A DNA stretch of 64,000 bases from Flaccisagitta enflata. Its lineage: Eukaryota > Chaetognatha > Sagittoidea > Aphragmophora. Within the stretch, counting starts at the first letter, position 1, and each line of letters begins with the position of its first letter. Below are positions 9,910 through 21,058 of this stretch, piece by piece. Both the position numbers and the translations under genes were made by a program. The notes under the pieces are model-generated. The model did not search any database and had not been told where the DNA came from. It was given only the letters and a program-made list of their open reading frames with translations. The stretch spans positions 75,516,001 through 75,580,000 of the forward strand of contig OZ231127.1 of the NCBI GenBank assembly GCA_965153355.1, in the 5' to 3' direction.

Positions 9910-9985
9910 GTCCTGGTGGGATTCGAACCCACGATAGATAATGCCAATCCGGGGCAACTGCTCTACCGCCTGAGCTATCAGGGCT
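9909..9985 (-). ncRNA. tRNA-like core (representative unit 1 of 30)
   Basis: Read on the minus strand, the core has a Pol III A box (TAGCTCAGGCGG), a consensus B box (GGTTCGAATCC), a 5 bp T stem (GTGGG/CCCAC), a 4 bp D stem (GCTC/GAGC), and ends (GAGCCCTG/CAGGACTC) that pair over 8 bp with one C-A mismatch. TTTTT follows within about 10 nt and could end Pol III transcription. It departs from a normal tRNA: the spacing between acceptor and D stems has an extra base, the anticodon-loop position before the putative GGA has C instead of T, and only four anticodon-stem pairs form. I call it tRNA-like or a SINE-head satellite, not a proven functional tRNA. Confidence 0.6.
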
Positions 9986-12900
9986 CTTGCCCTGTGGTCA
10001 CCAGAATGAGCGTACAATCCCACCCTTTTACTCAACTTCTGAAAAAGTTGAGTCCTGGTGGGATTCGAACCCACGATAGATAATGCCAATCCGGGGCAAT
10101 TGCTCTACCGCCTGAGCTATCAGGGCTCTTGCCCTGTGGTCACCAGAATGAGCGTACAATCCCACCCTTTTACTCAACTTCTGAAAAAGTTGAGTCCTGG
10201 TGGGATTCGAACCCACGATAGATAATGCCAATCCGGGGCAATTGCTCTACCGCCTGAGCTATCAGGGCTCTTGCCCTGTGGTCACCAGAATGAGCGTACA
10301 ATCCCACCCTTTTACTCAACTTCTGAAAAAGTTGAGTCCTGGTGGGATTCGAACCCACGATAGATAATGCCAATCCGGGGCAATTGCTCTACCGCCTGAG
10401 CTATCAGGGCTCTTGCCCTGTGGTCACCAGAATGAGCGTACAATCCCACCCTTTTACTCAACTTCTGAAAAAGTTGAGTCCTGGTGGGATTCGAACCCAC
10501 GATAGATAATGCCAATCCGGGGCAACTGCTCTACCGCCTGAGCTATCAGGGCTCTTGCCCTGTGGTCACCAGAATGAGCGTACAATCCCACCCTTTTACT
10601 CAACTTCTGAAAAAGTTGAGTCCTGGTGGGATTCGAACCCACGATAGATAATGCCAATCCGGGGCAACTGCTCTACCGCCTGAGCTATCAGGGCTCTTGC
10701 CCTGTGGTCACCAGAATGAGCGTACAATCCCACCCTTTTACTCAACTTCTGAAAAAGTTGAGTCCTGGTGGGATTCGAACCCACGATAGATAATGCCAAT
10801 CCGGGGCAACTGCTCTACCGCCTGAGCTATCAGGGCTCTTGCCCTGTGGTCACCAGAATGAGCGTACAATCCCACCCTTTTACTCAACTTCTGAAAAAGT
10901 TGAGTCCTGGTGGGATTCGAACCCACGATAGATAATGCCAATCCGGGGCAACTGCTCTACCGCCTGAGCTATCAGGGCTCTTGCCCTGTGGTCACCAGAA
11001 TGAGCGTACAATCCCACCCTTTTACTCAACTTCTGAAAAAGTTGAGTCCTGGTGGGATTCGAACCCACGATAGATAATGCCAATCCGGGGCAATTGCTCT
11101 ACCGCCTGAGCTATCAGGGCTCTTGCCCTGTGGTCACCAGAATGAGCGTACAATCCCACCCTTTTACTCAACTTCTGAAAAAGTTGAGTCCTGGTGGGAT
11201 TCGAACCCACGATAGATAATGCCAATCCGGGGCAACTGCTCTACCGCCTGAGCTATCAGGGCTCTTGCCCTGTGGTCACCAGAATGAGCGTACAATCCCA
11301 CCCTTTTACTCAACTTCTGAAAAAGTTGAGTCCTGGTGGGATTCGAACCCACGATAGATAATGCCAATCCGGGGCAACTGCTCTACCGCCTGAGCTATCA
11401 GGGCTCTTGCCCTGTGGTCACCAGAATGAGCGTACAATCCCACCCTTTTACTCAACTTCTGAAAAAGTTGAGTCCAGGGATTCGAACTCACGATAGATGC
11501 CAACTGGGGCAACTGCTCTACTGCCTGAGCTATCAGGGCTCTGCCCTGTGGTCACCAGAATGAGCGTACAATCCCACCCTTTTACTCAACTTCTGAAAAA
11601 GTTGAGTCCTGGTGATTCGAACTCACGATAGATAATGCCAACGGGGCAACTGCTCTACCGCCTGAGCTATCAGGGCTCTTGCCCTGTGGTCACCAGAATG
11701 AGCGTACAATCCCATCCTTTACTCAACTCTGAAAAAGTTGAGTCCTGGTGGGATTCGAACCCACGATAGATAATGCCAATCCGGGGCAACTGCTCTACCG
11801 CCTGAGCTATCAGGCTCTTGCCCTGTGGTCACCAGAATGAGCGTATAATCTTACCTCCTTTACTCAACTTCTGAAAAAGTTGAGTCCTGTGGGATTCGAA
11901 CCCACGATAGATAATGCCAACCGGGGCAACTGCTCTATCGCTGAGCTATCAGGGCTCTTGCCCTGTGGTCACCAGAATGAGCGTATAATCCCACTTTTAC
12001 TCAACTTCTGAAAAGTTGAGTCCTGGTGGGATTCGAACCCACGATAGATAATGCCAATCCGGGGCAACTGCTCTACCGCCTGAGCTATCAGGGCTCTTGC
12101 CCTGTGGTCACCAGAATGAGCGTACAATCCCACCCTTTTACTCAACTTCTGAAAAAGTTGAGTCCTGGTGGGATTCGAACCCACGATAGATAATGCCAAT
12201 CCGGGGCAACTGCTCTACCGCCTGAGCTATCAGGGCTCTTGCCCTGTGGTCACCAGAATGAGCGTACAATCCCACCCTTTTACTCAACTTCTGAAAAAGT
12301 TGAGTCCTGGTGGGATTCGAACCCACGATAGATAATGCCAATCCGGGGCAACTGCTCTACCGCCTGAGCTATCAGGGCTCTTGCCCTGTGGTCACCAGAA
12401 TGAGCGCATAATCCCACCTTTACTCAACTTCTGAAAAGTTGAGTCCTGTGGGATTCGAACCTCACGATAGATAATGCCAATCTGGGGCAACTGCTCACCG
12501 CCTGAGCTATCAGGCTCTTGCCCTGTGGTCACCAGAATGAGCGTAATCCCACCCTTTACTCAACTTCTGGTGCTGAGTCCTGGTGGGATTCGAACTACTA
12601 GATAATGCCAATCCGGGGCAACTGCTCTACCGCCTGAGCTATCAGGGCTCTTGCCCTGTGGTCACCAGAATGAGCGTACAATCTCACTTTTACTCAACTT
12701 CTGAAAAAGTTGAGTCCTGGTGGGATTCGAACCCACGATAGATAATGCCAATCCGGGGCAACTGCTCTACCGCCTGAGCTATCAGGGCTCTTGCCCTGTG
12801 GTCACCAGAATGAGCGTACAATCCCTCCCTTTTACTCAACTTCTGAAAAGTTGAGTCCTGGTGGGATTCGAACCCACGATAGATAATGCCAACTCCGGGG

Positions 12901-14043
12901 AACTGCTCTACCGCCTGAGCTATCAGGGCTCTTGCCCTGTGGTCACCAGAATGAGCGTATAATCCACCCTTTTACTCAACTTCTGAAAAAGCTGAGTCCT
13001 GGTGGGATTCGAACCCACGATAGATAATGCCAATCCGGGGCAACTGCTCTACCGCTGAGCTATCAGGGCCTGCCCTGTGGTCACCAGAATGAGCTACAAT
13101 CCACCCTTTTACTCAACTTCTGAAAAGTTGAGTCCTGGTGGGATTCGAACCTAACGATAGATAATGCCAACTGGGGCAATCTGCTACTGCCTGAGCTATC
13201 AGGGCTCTTGCCCTGTGGTCACCAGAATGAGCGCGCATAATCTCATTCTTTACTCAACTTCTGAAAAAGTTGAGTCCTGGTGATTCGAACCACGATAGAT
13301 AATGCCAATCCGGGGCAACTGCTCTACCGTCTGAGCTATCAGGGCTCTTGCCCTGTGGTCACCAGAATGAGCGCATAATTCACCCTTTACTCAACTTCTG
13401 AAAAAGTTGAGTCCTGGTGGACTCAACCCACGATAGATAATGCCAACTGGGGCAACTGCTCACCGCCTGAGCTATCAGGGCTCTTGCCCTGTGGTCACCA
13501 GAATGAGCGCATATCCCACTCCTCTTTACTCAACTTCTGAAAGTTGAGTCCTGGTGATTCAACCTACGATAGATAATGCCAATCCGGGGCAACTGCTCTA
13601 CCGCACTGAGCTATCAGGGCTCTTGCCCTGTGGTCACCAGAATGAGCGCATAATCCCACCTCTTTTACTCAACTTCTGAAAAAGTTGAGTCCTGGTGGGA
13701 TTCGAACCTACGATAGATAATGCCATCCGGGCAACTGCTTTACCGCCTGAGCTATCAGGGCTTCTTGCCCTGTGGTCACCAGAATGAGCGTACAATCCCA
13801 CCCTTTTACCAACTTCTGAAAAAGTTGAGTCCTGGTGGGATTCGAACCCACGATAGATAATGCCAATCCGGGGCAACTGCTCTACCGCCTGAGCTATCAG
13901 GGCTCTTGCCCTGTGGTCACCAGAATGAGCGTACAATCCCACCCTTTTACTCAACTTCTGAAAAAGTTGAGTCCTGGTGGGATTCGAACCCACGATAGAT
14001 AATGCCAATCCGGGGCAACTGCTCTACCGCCTGAGCTATCAGA

Positions 14044-14642
14044 AACTGGCACTGTCTATGAGCGTCTATCTGACTGACGACTTGTGGTGAAAGAAAGTTG
14101 GCCGATTGGAAAATAGGAAGGCGATCGTCTCGTTTATTCCATAAAAATTTCAACAACTGAAGAAAGGGGGAAAAATGAAAGGGAAAGTGGGCGTTAATTG
14201 TGATCAGCAAACGCAAAAGATAACATGAAATCGAGATAGGACACAATAAAGGACAGAAACAGCACATGACAACATGTTCATCTTCTTCAGAGCCCATGCC
14301 ACCTGATAATACCTGCCCCTGCCCCGGCCCATCCCATTAAATTCATCCATATCATCCCTATAGTAAGCTGACCGGGCAAGCGATAAAAACCATACTAAAA
14401 TCCGGCGATAAAAATGCAAAAGGGCAAAAGACAAAAATAACAGACCGGAAAACAAGATAAAACAACGTTAATAAAAGCAGAAACACGTCTATAAAACTTA
14501 CTTTTAGGCCCACTTTCGTTGGTTTCAACCCACAGTCTGTCGATGTCAAATTAACGTTAATTGTCCGTTCATTAGTTTATCTGCAATAAAAAGATGAGAG
14601 ATTATTGAAATTAGTGAATTCCAAGGGCGCATTCAAACGATC
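14044..14642 (-). repeat. 3' LTR of BEL-1
   Basis: It is nearly identical to 26331-26919; differences are mostly small indels (a longer G/A run near 14165, one extra A near 14391, extra bases near 14587). It joins the thirtieth tRNA-like unit directly, within GCTATCAG. Confidence 0.85.
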
Positions 14643-15991
14643 ATAAAAATCAATCAATCACTTTAAGAAGCGATGCCATAATTAAATAAAATCAATCAAT
14701 CCAAAAATTGGATGATACGAAAGACGAGTTACGTATATTTGCCTACGTAGTAAAAACAAATGGCACAAAATCAAGGCGCAACCATATGGTTACCCATCTA
14801 GCGTTCAATATAAAAAATGGCAAGAAACAAAAGACACGGGCATCGAATAGTAGAGAAAGAGAAAAAAGCCAAAAGCACGCAAAAGAGACAGAAGGCACAC
14901 ACACCTAAGCGACGGACAGACATACATTTCTAACATTCTGCCCCATTTTTGGAATTTCACGAATTTCAAAAATCCGACACCTAGTTTCCAGTCGGGGAAA
15001 CCCTACTAAAAAACCGATACTACCTTCCTTAAAAAAAAATTTACATAGACACAACCCCCGCCCCTCCCCCCCCGTCCACCGCCTCTTACATCCCCACCCT
15101 AACTATCAACAGATCGACGACTGCACGAATGATGATTCCCGTCCGGAAAGGATCCACCACCAGCAAATTTGCAACGATCAATGACGACGCGGATGGAGAC
15201 GAGGCGGCGACGAGGAGGTTGAGGCGCCCGTTCTGAAAAAGTTAAAGGGAAAGGGGGGGGGAAGGGGAACGGGCCTAGGAGCACTCCAAGCCTGGGATTT
15301 GACTTGAGAGTGGAAAATGATAAGTGGGGGCATACTACTAAAACATGTCATACGATAGTATTCGTAATAATGACTAAAAAGACCATGTCTAAAACAAACA
15401 CAACAAAAATGTACATGTTCCAAAGAACCAGACAAAACAAGACAAAATTAAATAAATTACTAACTATATAATAAAAACGAATCTGTTGAATAAAAGAAAA
15501 ATTAGTAAGCATCATGGAACGACCACATCACCTGCGCCTTCTCCATTACAGAGACGAGCGGGTCATTCCGGATCCAACACCTCGTCAACTCGTGGGCGAA
15601 AGGCGATGAGTGATGTCGTCGACGGCGACCGCATCGAAAGGCGCAGGTGGTGCAGCCGTCTGAGAGTGTATCCTCCCCGAAGGGAAGAAAAGGAAAGAGA
15701 AAAAATGGGGGCAGATTGATTAGTAAAGTTCTTATCGTACACAGATTCAAATTTACAACAAAAACTCAACTTCAACCCTTCCCAAACCATGAAACTTACG
15801 CGGGCGTTTTTCGCCAGGCCCCGGGGCGGACGTCATTCCCACGCCCCGGGTAGCGCCCCCGACTTGGCCGGCCTGTCCATCGATGGGATGAGGATGTGAA
15901 GGTGGAATACGATCCTCAGCGAATGGCGGCGCTCTCCACGCCATGTTGCAAATTGGTAATTAAGTTGAACAGCAACTGGGCGTGGCACCAA
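14643..15991. other. BEL-1 region upstream of the 3' LTR with no clear gene
   Basis: The part next to the LTR is AT-rich with ATCAATCAATC repeats and a long stretch without protein character. From about 15050 it becomes GC-rich. Short open frames on both strands (for example 15753-15944 minus) look like compositional by-products. Confidence 0.5.
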
Positions 15992-16470
15992 TCAGCGTTT
16001 AGCTGGCGGTCTGATTTTTCCAAGACCTGGTTCGATTTTTCTTATTCCCAGGCTTGAGAGCGTCTTTTTGCGACGGGATCTGCTGACCGACTTTTTCTGC
16101 TGGAGAAGACGAGGAGGTGGAGATGCTGCATCGCACCCGGCGCCAGTCGAAATTTGGACGTACAGCGGACGCAGTTTTAAAATCGACGGCCATAGCCGCC
16201 ATGCCACCGCTTCCTCCTTCTTCTTAGCCTTCATCGCACAGGCCTGCTTCTCCTTTTCCAGCTGCTTCTCCAGTTCCACGACTCGCTTATTGCCTTTGAC
16301 CACCTCATTGTCCGCAGCCATATGCTGCTTGACGAGCATCGTCTTTCTCCTTTTGGATATTGCGACGAATTCGCTCGTCTAAGACTTGACGAGCCGCTTC
16401 AACTCGTTGACGCGGCGGAAGCGACGCGAAGAAGTCTTTTGGAAGCCTTGATGCTAAATCCTTCACCACC
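15992..16470 (-). pseudogene. BEL-1 coiled-coil coding fragment downstream of ORF3
   Basis: On the minus strand a Lys/Glu/Gln-rich segment (16339 down to about 16205; contains VVELEKQLEKEKQA) has heptad-like spacing typical of a coiled coil. The preceding stretch (about 16470-16345) has similar charged helical character but in another frame, so one frame change separates them. It sits just after ORF3 and may be its original C-terminal part. The remainder toward 15992 is basic and low-complexity. I recognise no family. Confidence 0.4.
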
Positions 16471-16544
16471 CCCAATGGAGCATTTGAGGTCAGTAAAGAG
16501 GCTCTCGTAGTAATGACTCGGCGATGTGGTGTCCATGCGCAGGA

Positions 16545-18092
16545 TCAAAGGCTGGATCCGACGGGGAGGCGGTTCTGCACTTGCTGCAGACCTTGGGCAG
16601 ACTCGGTTTGCTGACGAGGCGCTACACCAGCTTTAACAGATGCTGAAGCACCGCCAACTAGTTCGCTTCCTACCGCGGCTTTTGATGGCTGCGAGTGAAA
16701 GGAAGACGCTCCTGCCTGCTGACCAGAGCCTTGAGGTTTAACAGCGGACGCCGAAGCACCGCAAGTAGAACTCTCCTTGGTTGCTGCTTTGTGCTTCTTC
16801 CAGCTCTCTTGGTCTTCTTCCCTTTGCTGCCTGCTGGCCCCAGGCGCCTGATCCAGCTTCTGGGTTGTTGCCAACGTTGCCGTCGACGAACCGCTTGAAG
16901 CTTCTCCTGGCCTTTGGGCGCACTGCTGCAGGGGGCGCGCCTGGAGGCGCTTGAAGGGGGCCTTTGCTTTTGGAATCTGGCCCTTTTTGTTGACTCGGCA
17001 CATTGCGCGTTTGTGGAGTCTTTCCCCGACGTGATCTCTTCGATTTTTGTGAGGGAGTGACGTCACGAGGACCCTGTTGCTGCTGATTTGGGGGATGAAC
17101 CAATCCAGGGCGCGATTGACGGCTTCCTGATGCTGTAGAGTGAATTGTCGCTGATGTAGCTGCGCTGCGCCGAGCACTAATACCGCTGGTGGAATTGCGG
17201 AAGCGTCGACGGAAGTTGCACCAGGAGGCTTCGGAGCCGCATTCTTCCTCTTCGTCGCCTGGACCATGCGACGAACCTCCTTATCATGCTCCCTCCTTCT
17301 CTTATTGCTTTGGATTTTGCGCTCCAGAGTCTCCGAGCCAAGCTCTGTTTGATTAGCCGATGAGCGCATGAGAGTTTGTTTGTTGCAGCATACCGAAAGT
17401 TTTTCAAACTCTTTGAAGAGGAGAGATACTTCGACGTCCGGGCTGATGATACGATACCACCAACGCGCCTGCATCCGTTGGTGTTTCTCTTCCGGCGTCG
17501 CAGTGTCCACTTCCGGGTCAATGTCTTTCTCCACCACCTCCCCATTCACCAACACCTCCTCCTCTGTTTCCATCCCCTCCTCCTCCACTCTTGCTCCATC
17601 ATTGACCAATCTCTCTCTCTCTTCGCCCCCGCTGCGTTGATGTGCAGCTGCAGACGCTTGATCACGAGACGCTGGGCGCCCGAAATCAAGGCAGAATTGG
17701 CGAGGCGATGGGGGCAAATCCGACGATGATGACGCCGCCGCGGAAGTGGTGAATAAGTCCGTCGGCGGCCGATTGATCGAAATCCGCCTCGAACCTCCAT
17801 CTCTGATGACCACCAATGGAGGAAGCGACGCGGGATCAACGGCGTTGGATGGCTGTTGACGATTTACCAACGCATCATCTTGTTGACGCTTTTTATTCGC
17901 CATTTTTGCGTCGACGACGGAACGGGTCGCCATTGAAGGCTGCCAGCGCGACAGCCTCCTCCTCCGCCCCGAACGACGTCGTGGATGCAGATCCTTCTCG
18001 AGTGGAGCCGTCGTTGAAGAGTCGATGAAGATCCATGACCCGTACGACGTCGACACGCCGGCTTCAGCCTCGAGACGCTGCTGACGGGACAT
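16545..18092 (-). CDS. BEL-1 extra ORF (ORF3) between pol and 3' LTR, unknown function
   Basis: This is a 515-codon frame from an ATG in AAGATGTCC context at 18092; the frame is open ten codons further upstream. The start (MSRQQRLEAEAGVS) is followed by Arg-rich blocks, an acidic segment around residues 180-215, a Lys/Arg-rich predicted helix around 270-295 (KIQSNKRRREHDKEVRR) and a Gln/Ala/Ser-rich tail. No transmembrane segment, signal peptide or Cys motif of an envelope protein is visible. Between about 17100 and 16900 an alternative minus frame (Pro/Gln/Ser/Lys-rich) looks more protein-like, so a pair of indels is possible. It starts 350 bp after pol stops, so expression would need splicing or reinitiation. 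It could be an accessory protein or captured host sequence. Confidence 0.5.
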   Translation of the reverse strand: MSRQQRLEAEAGVSTSYGSWIFIDSSTTAPLEKDLHPRRRSGRRRRLSRWQPSMATRSVVDAKMANKKRQQDDALVNRQQPSNAVDPASLPPLVVIRDGGSRRISINRPPTDLFTTSAAASSSSDLPPSPRQFCLDFGRPASRDQASAAAHQRSGGEERERLVNDGARVEEEGMETEEEVLVNGEVVEKDIDPEVDTATPEEKHQRMQARWWYRIISPDVEVSLLFKEFEKLSVCCNKQTLMRSSANQTELGSETLERKIQSNKRRREHDKEVRRMVQATKRKNAAPKPPGATSVDASAIPPAVLVLGAAQLHQRQFTLQHQEAVNRALDWFIPQISSNRVLVTSLPHKNRRDHVGERLHKRAMCRVNKKGQIPKAKAPFKRLQARPLQQCAQRPGEASSGSSTATLATTQKLDQAPGASRQQREEDQESWKKHKAATKESSTCGASASAVKPQGSGQQAGASSFHSQPSKAAVGSELVGGASASVKAGVAPRQQTESAQGLQQVQNRLPVGSSL

Positions 18093-18441
18093 CTTGACTC
18101 GACGAGCGACTTCAAGATGCAAACTGACTTCAGAGATGGAATGACGTCGTCAGCGGAAGCTTTGAAATGTTCGTGTTGAAGAACTGATAAAGGTAAGAAC
18201 GGATTTGGCACAATAATATGTACATATAGACAGAGCGAATGAATCAGTGTTTTGATGTGTAAATGGAAATGGACAACATAATTGACAAGAGGAAAGATGA
18301 AAGCATGGATAATCAGAACCAAATATGAATAATAACAACTCTTTGTAAATATAACAAGTCAGAGTATCAATCACTCATATCTATAGTTACTAATGGACAG
18401 GCCCATGCGCCTTTTTCTCTCTCTCTCAAAAACTTAGCGTT

Positions 18442-21058
18442 TTATGAGTCCAATTCCAGCCGCACGAGCTTCAGGCGGCTCGTCACGATCTTTCCATCCT
18501 GGCGCCGGATGTGAGCCCTCCGGACATGGGCTGACGAACCCTCGACGCCCATGACACGTCCTAAACTCCAATTGTGACGAGGCAGCGTTTCGTCCATGAC
18601 GATGACCATGTCATCCACCGCAAAGTCTTTCTCGGATCTCGACCATTTGCTTCGCGCGTGAAGAAGCGACAAGTATTCGACCCTCCATGATTTCCAAAAT
18701 GCATCCACACGCGATTGCGCACGCCTCCATTGAATCTTCGCAGAGTCGGCGTCAGAGTTGACGCCTTGTTGCACCAGATCTAGAGGGGCATGGCCGGATG
18801 TAGATGGATTGAGGATATGATTCGGTGTGAGGGCCTCAGAGTCATTTGGATCATCGCTGAGCGCTGTCAGAGGACGGCGATTGAGAATTCCTTCAACTTC
18901 GACAACGGCAGTGTTGAAGGCGTCGACGTGGAGGATGGCGCCAGTTGAGATGGAAGCAAGATGGCGCTTAAAGAGAGCGACGATTCTCTCCCACACCCCT
19001 CCATAGTGGGGTGTTCTCGGCGTGATAAAGTCCCACCGAAGGCCGCGCCGCTGCAGTTCGGGAGTTGACGAGCGGTTCCAAGCTTCCATTTCCTTCTTGA
19101 GGATGTTATTGGCGCCTACTAGATTCGTCCCGCAATCTGAAGTGAAACGGCGAATTCCTGGGCGCCTTGCTGCAAAGCGGATGATTGCATTTACCATCGC
19201 ATCAGCTGACATGTTGAAGAGCAATTCCACATGGACGGCGCGTGACACGAAACAGGTGAACACTGCGATCCACACCTTGTGATCAGCACGCCCGTTCATC
19301 TTCACTAGGAAATGCCCCATGACATCCAATCCAGTCTCTGCAAAAACAGGTGCAGGATTGACGCGATTTGATGGAAGATTAGCCATTTGCTGATTTGCGT
19401 TCTTTTTAAAGTTCTTCTGGCATCTGAAGCACGTGTTGACGACGCTCTTGACAGCCTGAAGACCTTTTGTAATCCACACAAACTGGCGTAATTGGCACAA
19501 CGTATGCTTTGCACCCGCGTGAAAATCATTGTGATGATAATGGCGAATCAATGATTTCACATTCTCGTCTTTTGGCGGCAAAATGAAGGGAAATTTAGCG
19601 TCATGTGCGATGTCGGCGTTTTCCAATCGACTGCCGACGCGAATGATACCGTCGTCGTCGACGAAAGGATTCAATTTCCGCATCTCTTTGTTTTTAATGA
19701 TGAAGTCATGACGGCTTTCTGGCTTGAATACTTTTCCCAACTCCAATTGTTCAAAGACGTCTGAATAATGATGCCGCTGCATTGACTTGACGAGCTGTTT
19801 GCGCGCCTCCTCCAAAACGTCTTGCGTCACTTCCGGTTTAGGAAGGAGATCCTTTGTTGCTCGTGTCTTCGCCCTTGGATACGCTCTCCACCTTTTGGCT
19901 GCGATAAGAACCATGCCGATGATCCGCAACTTGTGCATCCATTTTCCCCGAGAAGCTGCTGCAAGAAGTATCGCGTCAGCCACTTCTTTCTTTTCACTTT
20001 CAGCCACATATAATGCGGCGACTTGTGCAGAAATAGGGCACGTCGCGATGTTCGTCTTTGGCCATTGATCTTCGGGAAGACGCAAAAATGCGGGACCGTG
20101 ATGGAATTGACGCCATTTTTCGGCTTCATGGGCCTGAATGCCTCTGCTGCAGTGGTCCGCCGGGTTGTTTGACGAATCAACCCAGCGCCACTGTTGAGGA
20201 TCAGACCCGCTATGGATCTTGGAGAGACGATTGGCGAAAAATACAGGCCTCGGTTTCGCCGGATTGTAAATCATCTTCAGTGCAGATTCAGAATCAGACC
20301 AAAATCTGACGACGAGATTGTCCAAGTTGATGGTCCTTCCGACGAAGCGTTTGAGCTGCACTGCCTTTTCTGCGGATACAATCTCGACGCGTGGAACGCT
20401 GTTGTGATGAGAAGCACGTTTTGGATTGAGTGGAATGACGTGAGATTTGGAGGCGATGAATGAAATGTGAACATCTCCATCTCGGTTGACTTGACGCCGA
20501 TATGCAACCGCTCCATATCCGCCTTTTGGAGCCGCATCGCAGAAGATCTCAATTGTTATTTCCGCAATGTCGCTGTTGTCGACGCCGCCATTCCACCAGC
20601 GTTCAATTCGGTATTGTTGTAGAAGAGGCCAAGATGAAGTGTAGCGGAAGAAGGATTCCTCGACGCTCTCTTCCAAGGGCGAATCCCATCCCACTTCCTG
20701 TGGACGACAGAGTTGAAGATGTCGTCTGCCGATGTATGCGCTTGGACTCCAAAATCCCAATGGATCATAAAGTTTGGCTTGCATGGAGACCAATTGACGA
20801 GGTGTCTTTGCCCTAAGAGTTTTGAATTCTTCGTCGCAGATGAAAATGAAGACGTCTTCCGCCGGAAGCCATGAGACGCCCAACACCTTCGTCGGCGCAT
20901 CATCTTGCTTATCTGAAATGGGGATTGGCACGTTTGGATCTCCATCCATCAACTGCCGCGCATTGCTCTTCCACTTCACAAGGTCCATCCCGCCTTCCGC
21001 CATCGCCGCCACTGAATCCACCTTTAGTTGCAGTGCTTCGTCGACCGAATCCCCACCC
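18442..21058 (-). pseudogene. BEL-1 pol, second part: RT thumb, RNase H, integrase
   Basis: About 860 codons are open. Early residues continue the reverse transcriptase after its active site. RNase H-like motifs follow: FCDAAPKGGYGAVAY (~residue 160), WSDSESALKM (~240) and NPADHCSRG (~290). The integrase zinc region HYHHNDFHAG...CFRCQ is near 490-535; the catalytic core shows GLDVMG (~565), TSDCGTN (~630) and GGVWERI (~676), the D,D,E triad. A C-terminal domain ends in SRLKLVRLELDS, like the DUF5641 tail of BEL/Pao pol. The domain order matches BEL-2 but identity is low. It is intact within itself, but separated by a frame break from the first half of RT. Confidence 0.8.

Larger units (their letters stand above)
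9870..14041 (-). repeat. Tandem array of 30 tRNA-like 142 bp units
   Basis: Thirty copies of one unit occur head to tail. Using TGAGCTATCAGG as marker, they lie at 9971, 10113, 10255, 10397, 10539, 10681, 10823, 10965, 11107, 11249, 11391, 11526, 11663, 11803, 11942, 12081, 12223, 12365, 12503, 12635, 12775, 12916, 13056, 13192, 13332, 13468, 13607, 13748, 13890 and 14032. The first eleven are exactly 142 bp apart and almost identical, with a C/T variant (CAACTGCTC or CAATTGCTC). Units 12-28 are mostly shortened by small deletions. The 67-codon open frames on the minus strand are by-products of the tRNA-like sequence. Confidence 0.95.

Noticed and set aside
9909-9985. Canonical tRNA-Ser(GGA)
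   Set aside because: The GGA triplet is in roughly the right place, but T33, a full anticodon stem and the long variable arm expected of tRNA-Ser are missing.
9886-13999. Repeated 67-codon minus-strand ORFs
   Set aside because: They read through tRNA-like cores; the GSNPTRT and RGFESH words are the known translation of a B box and T arm, not protein.
9870-14041. CRISPR array
   Set aside because: Units are uniform without unique spacers, contain Pol III boxes, and the context is an animal genome.
16545-18092. Envelope gene in BEL-1
   Set aside because: The ORF has no signal peptide, transmembrane helix, Cys pattern or glycosylation-rich ectodomain.
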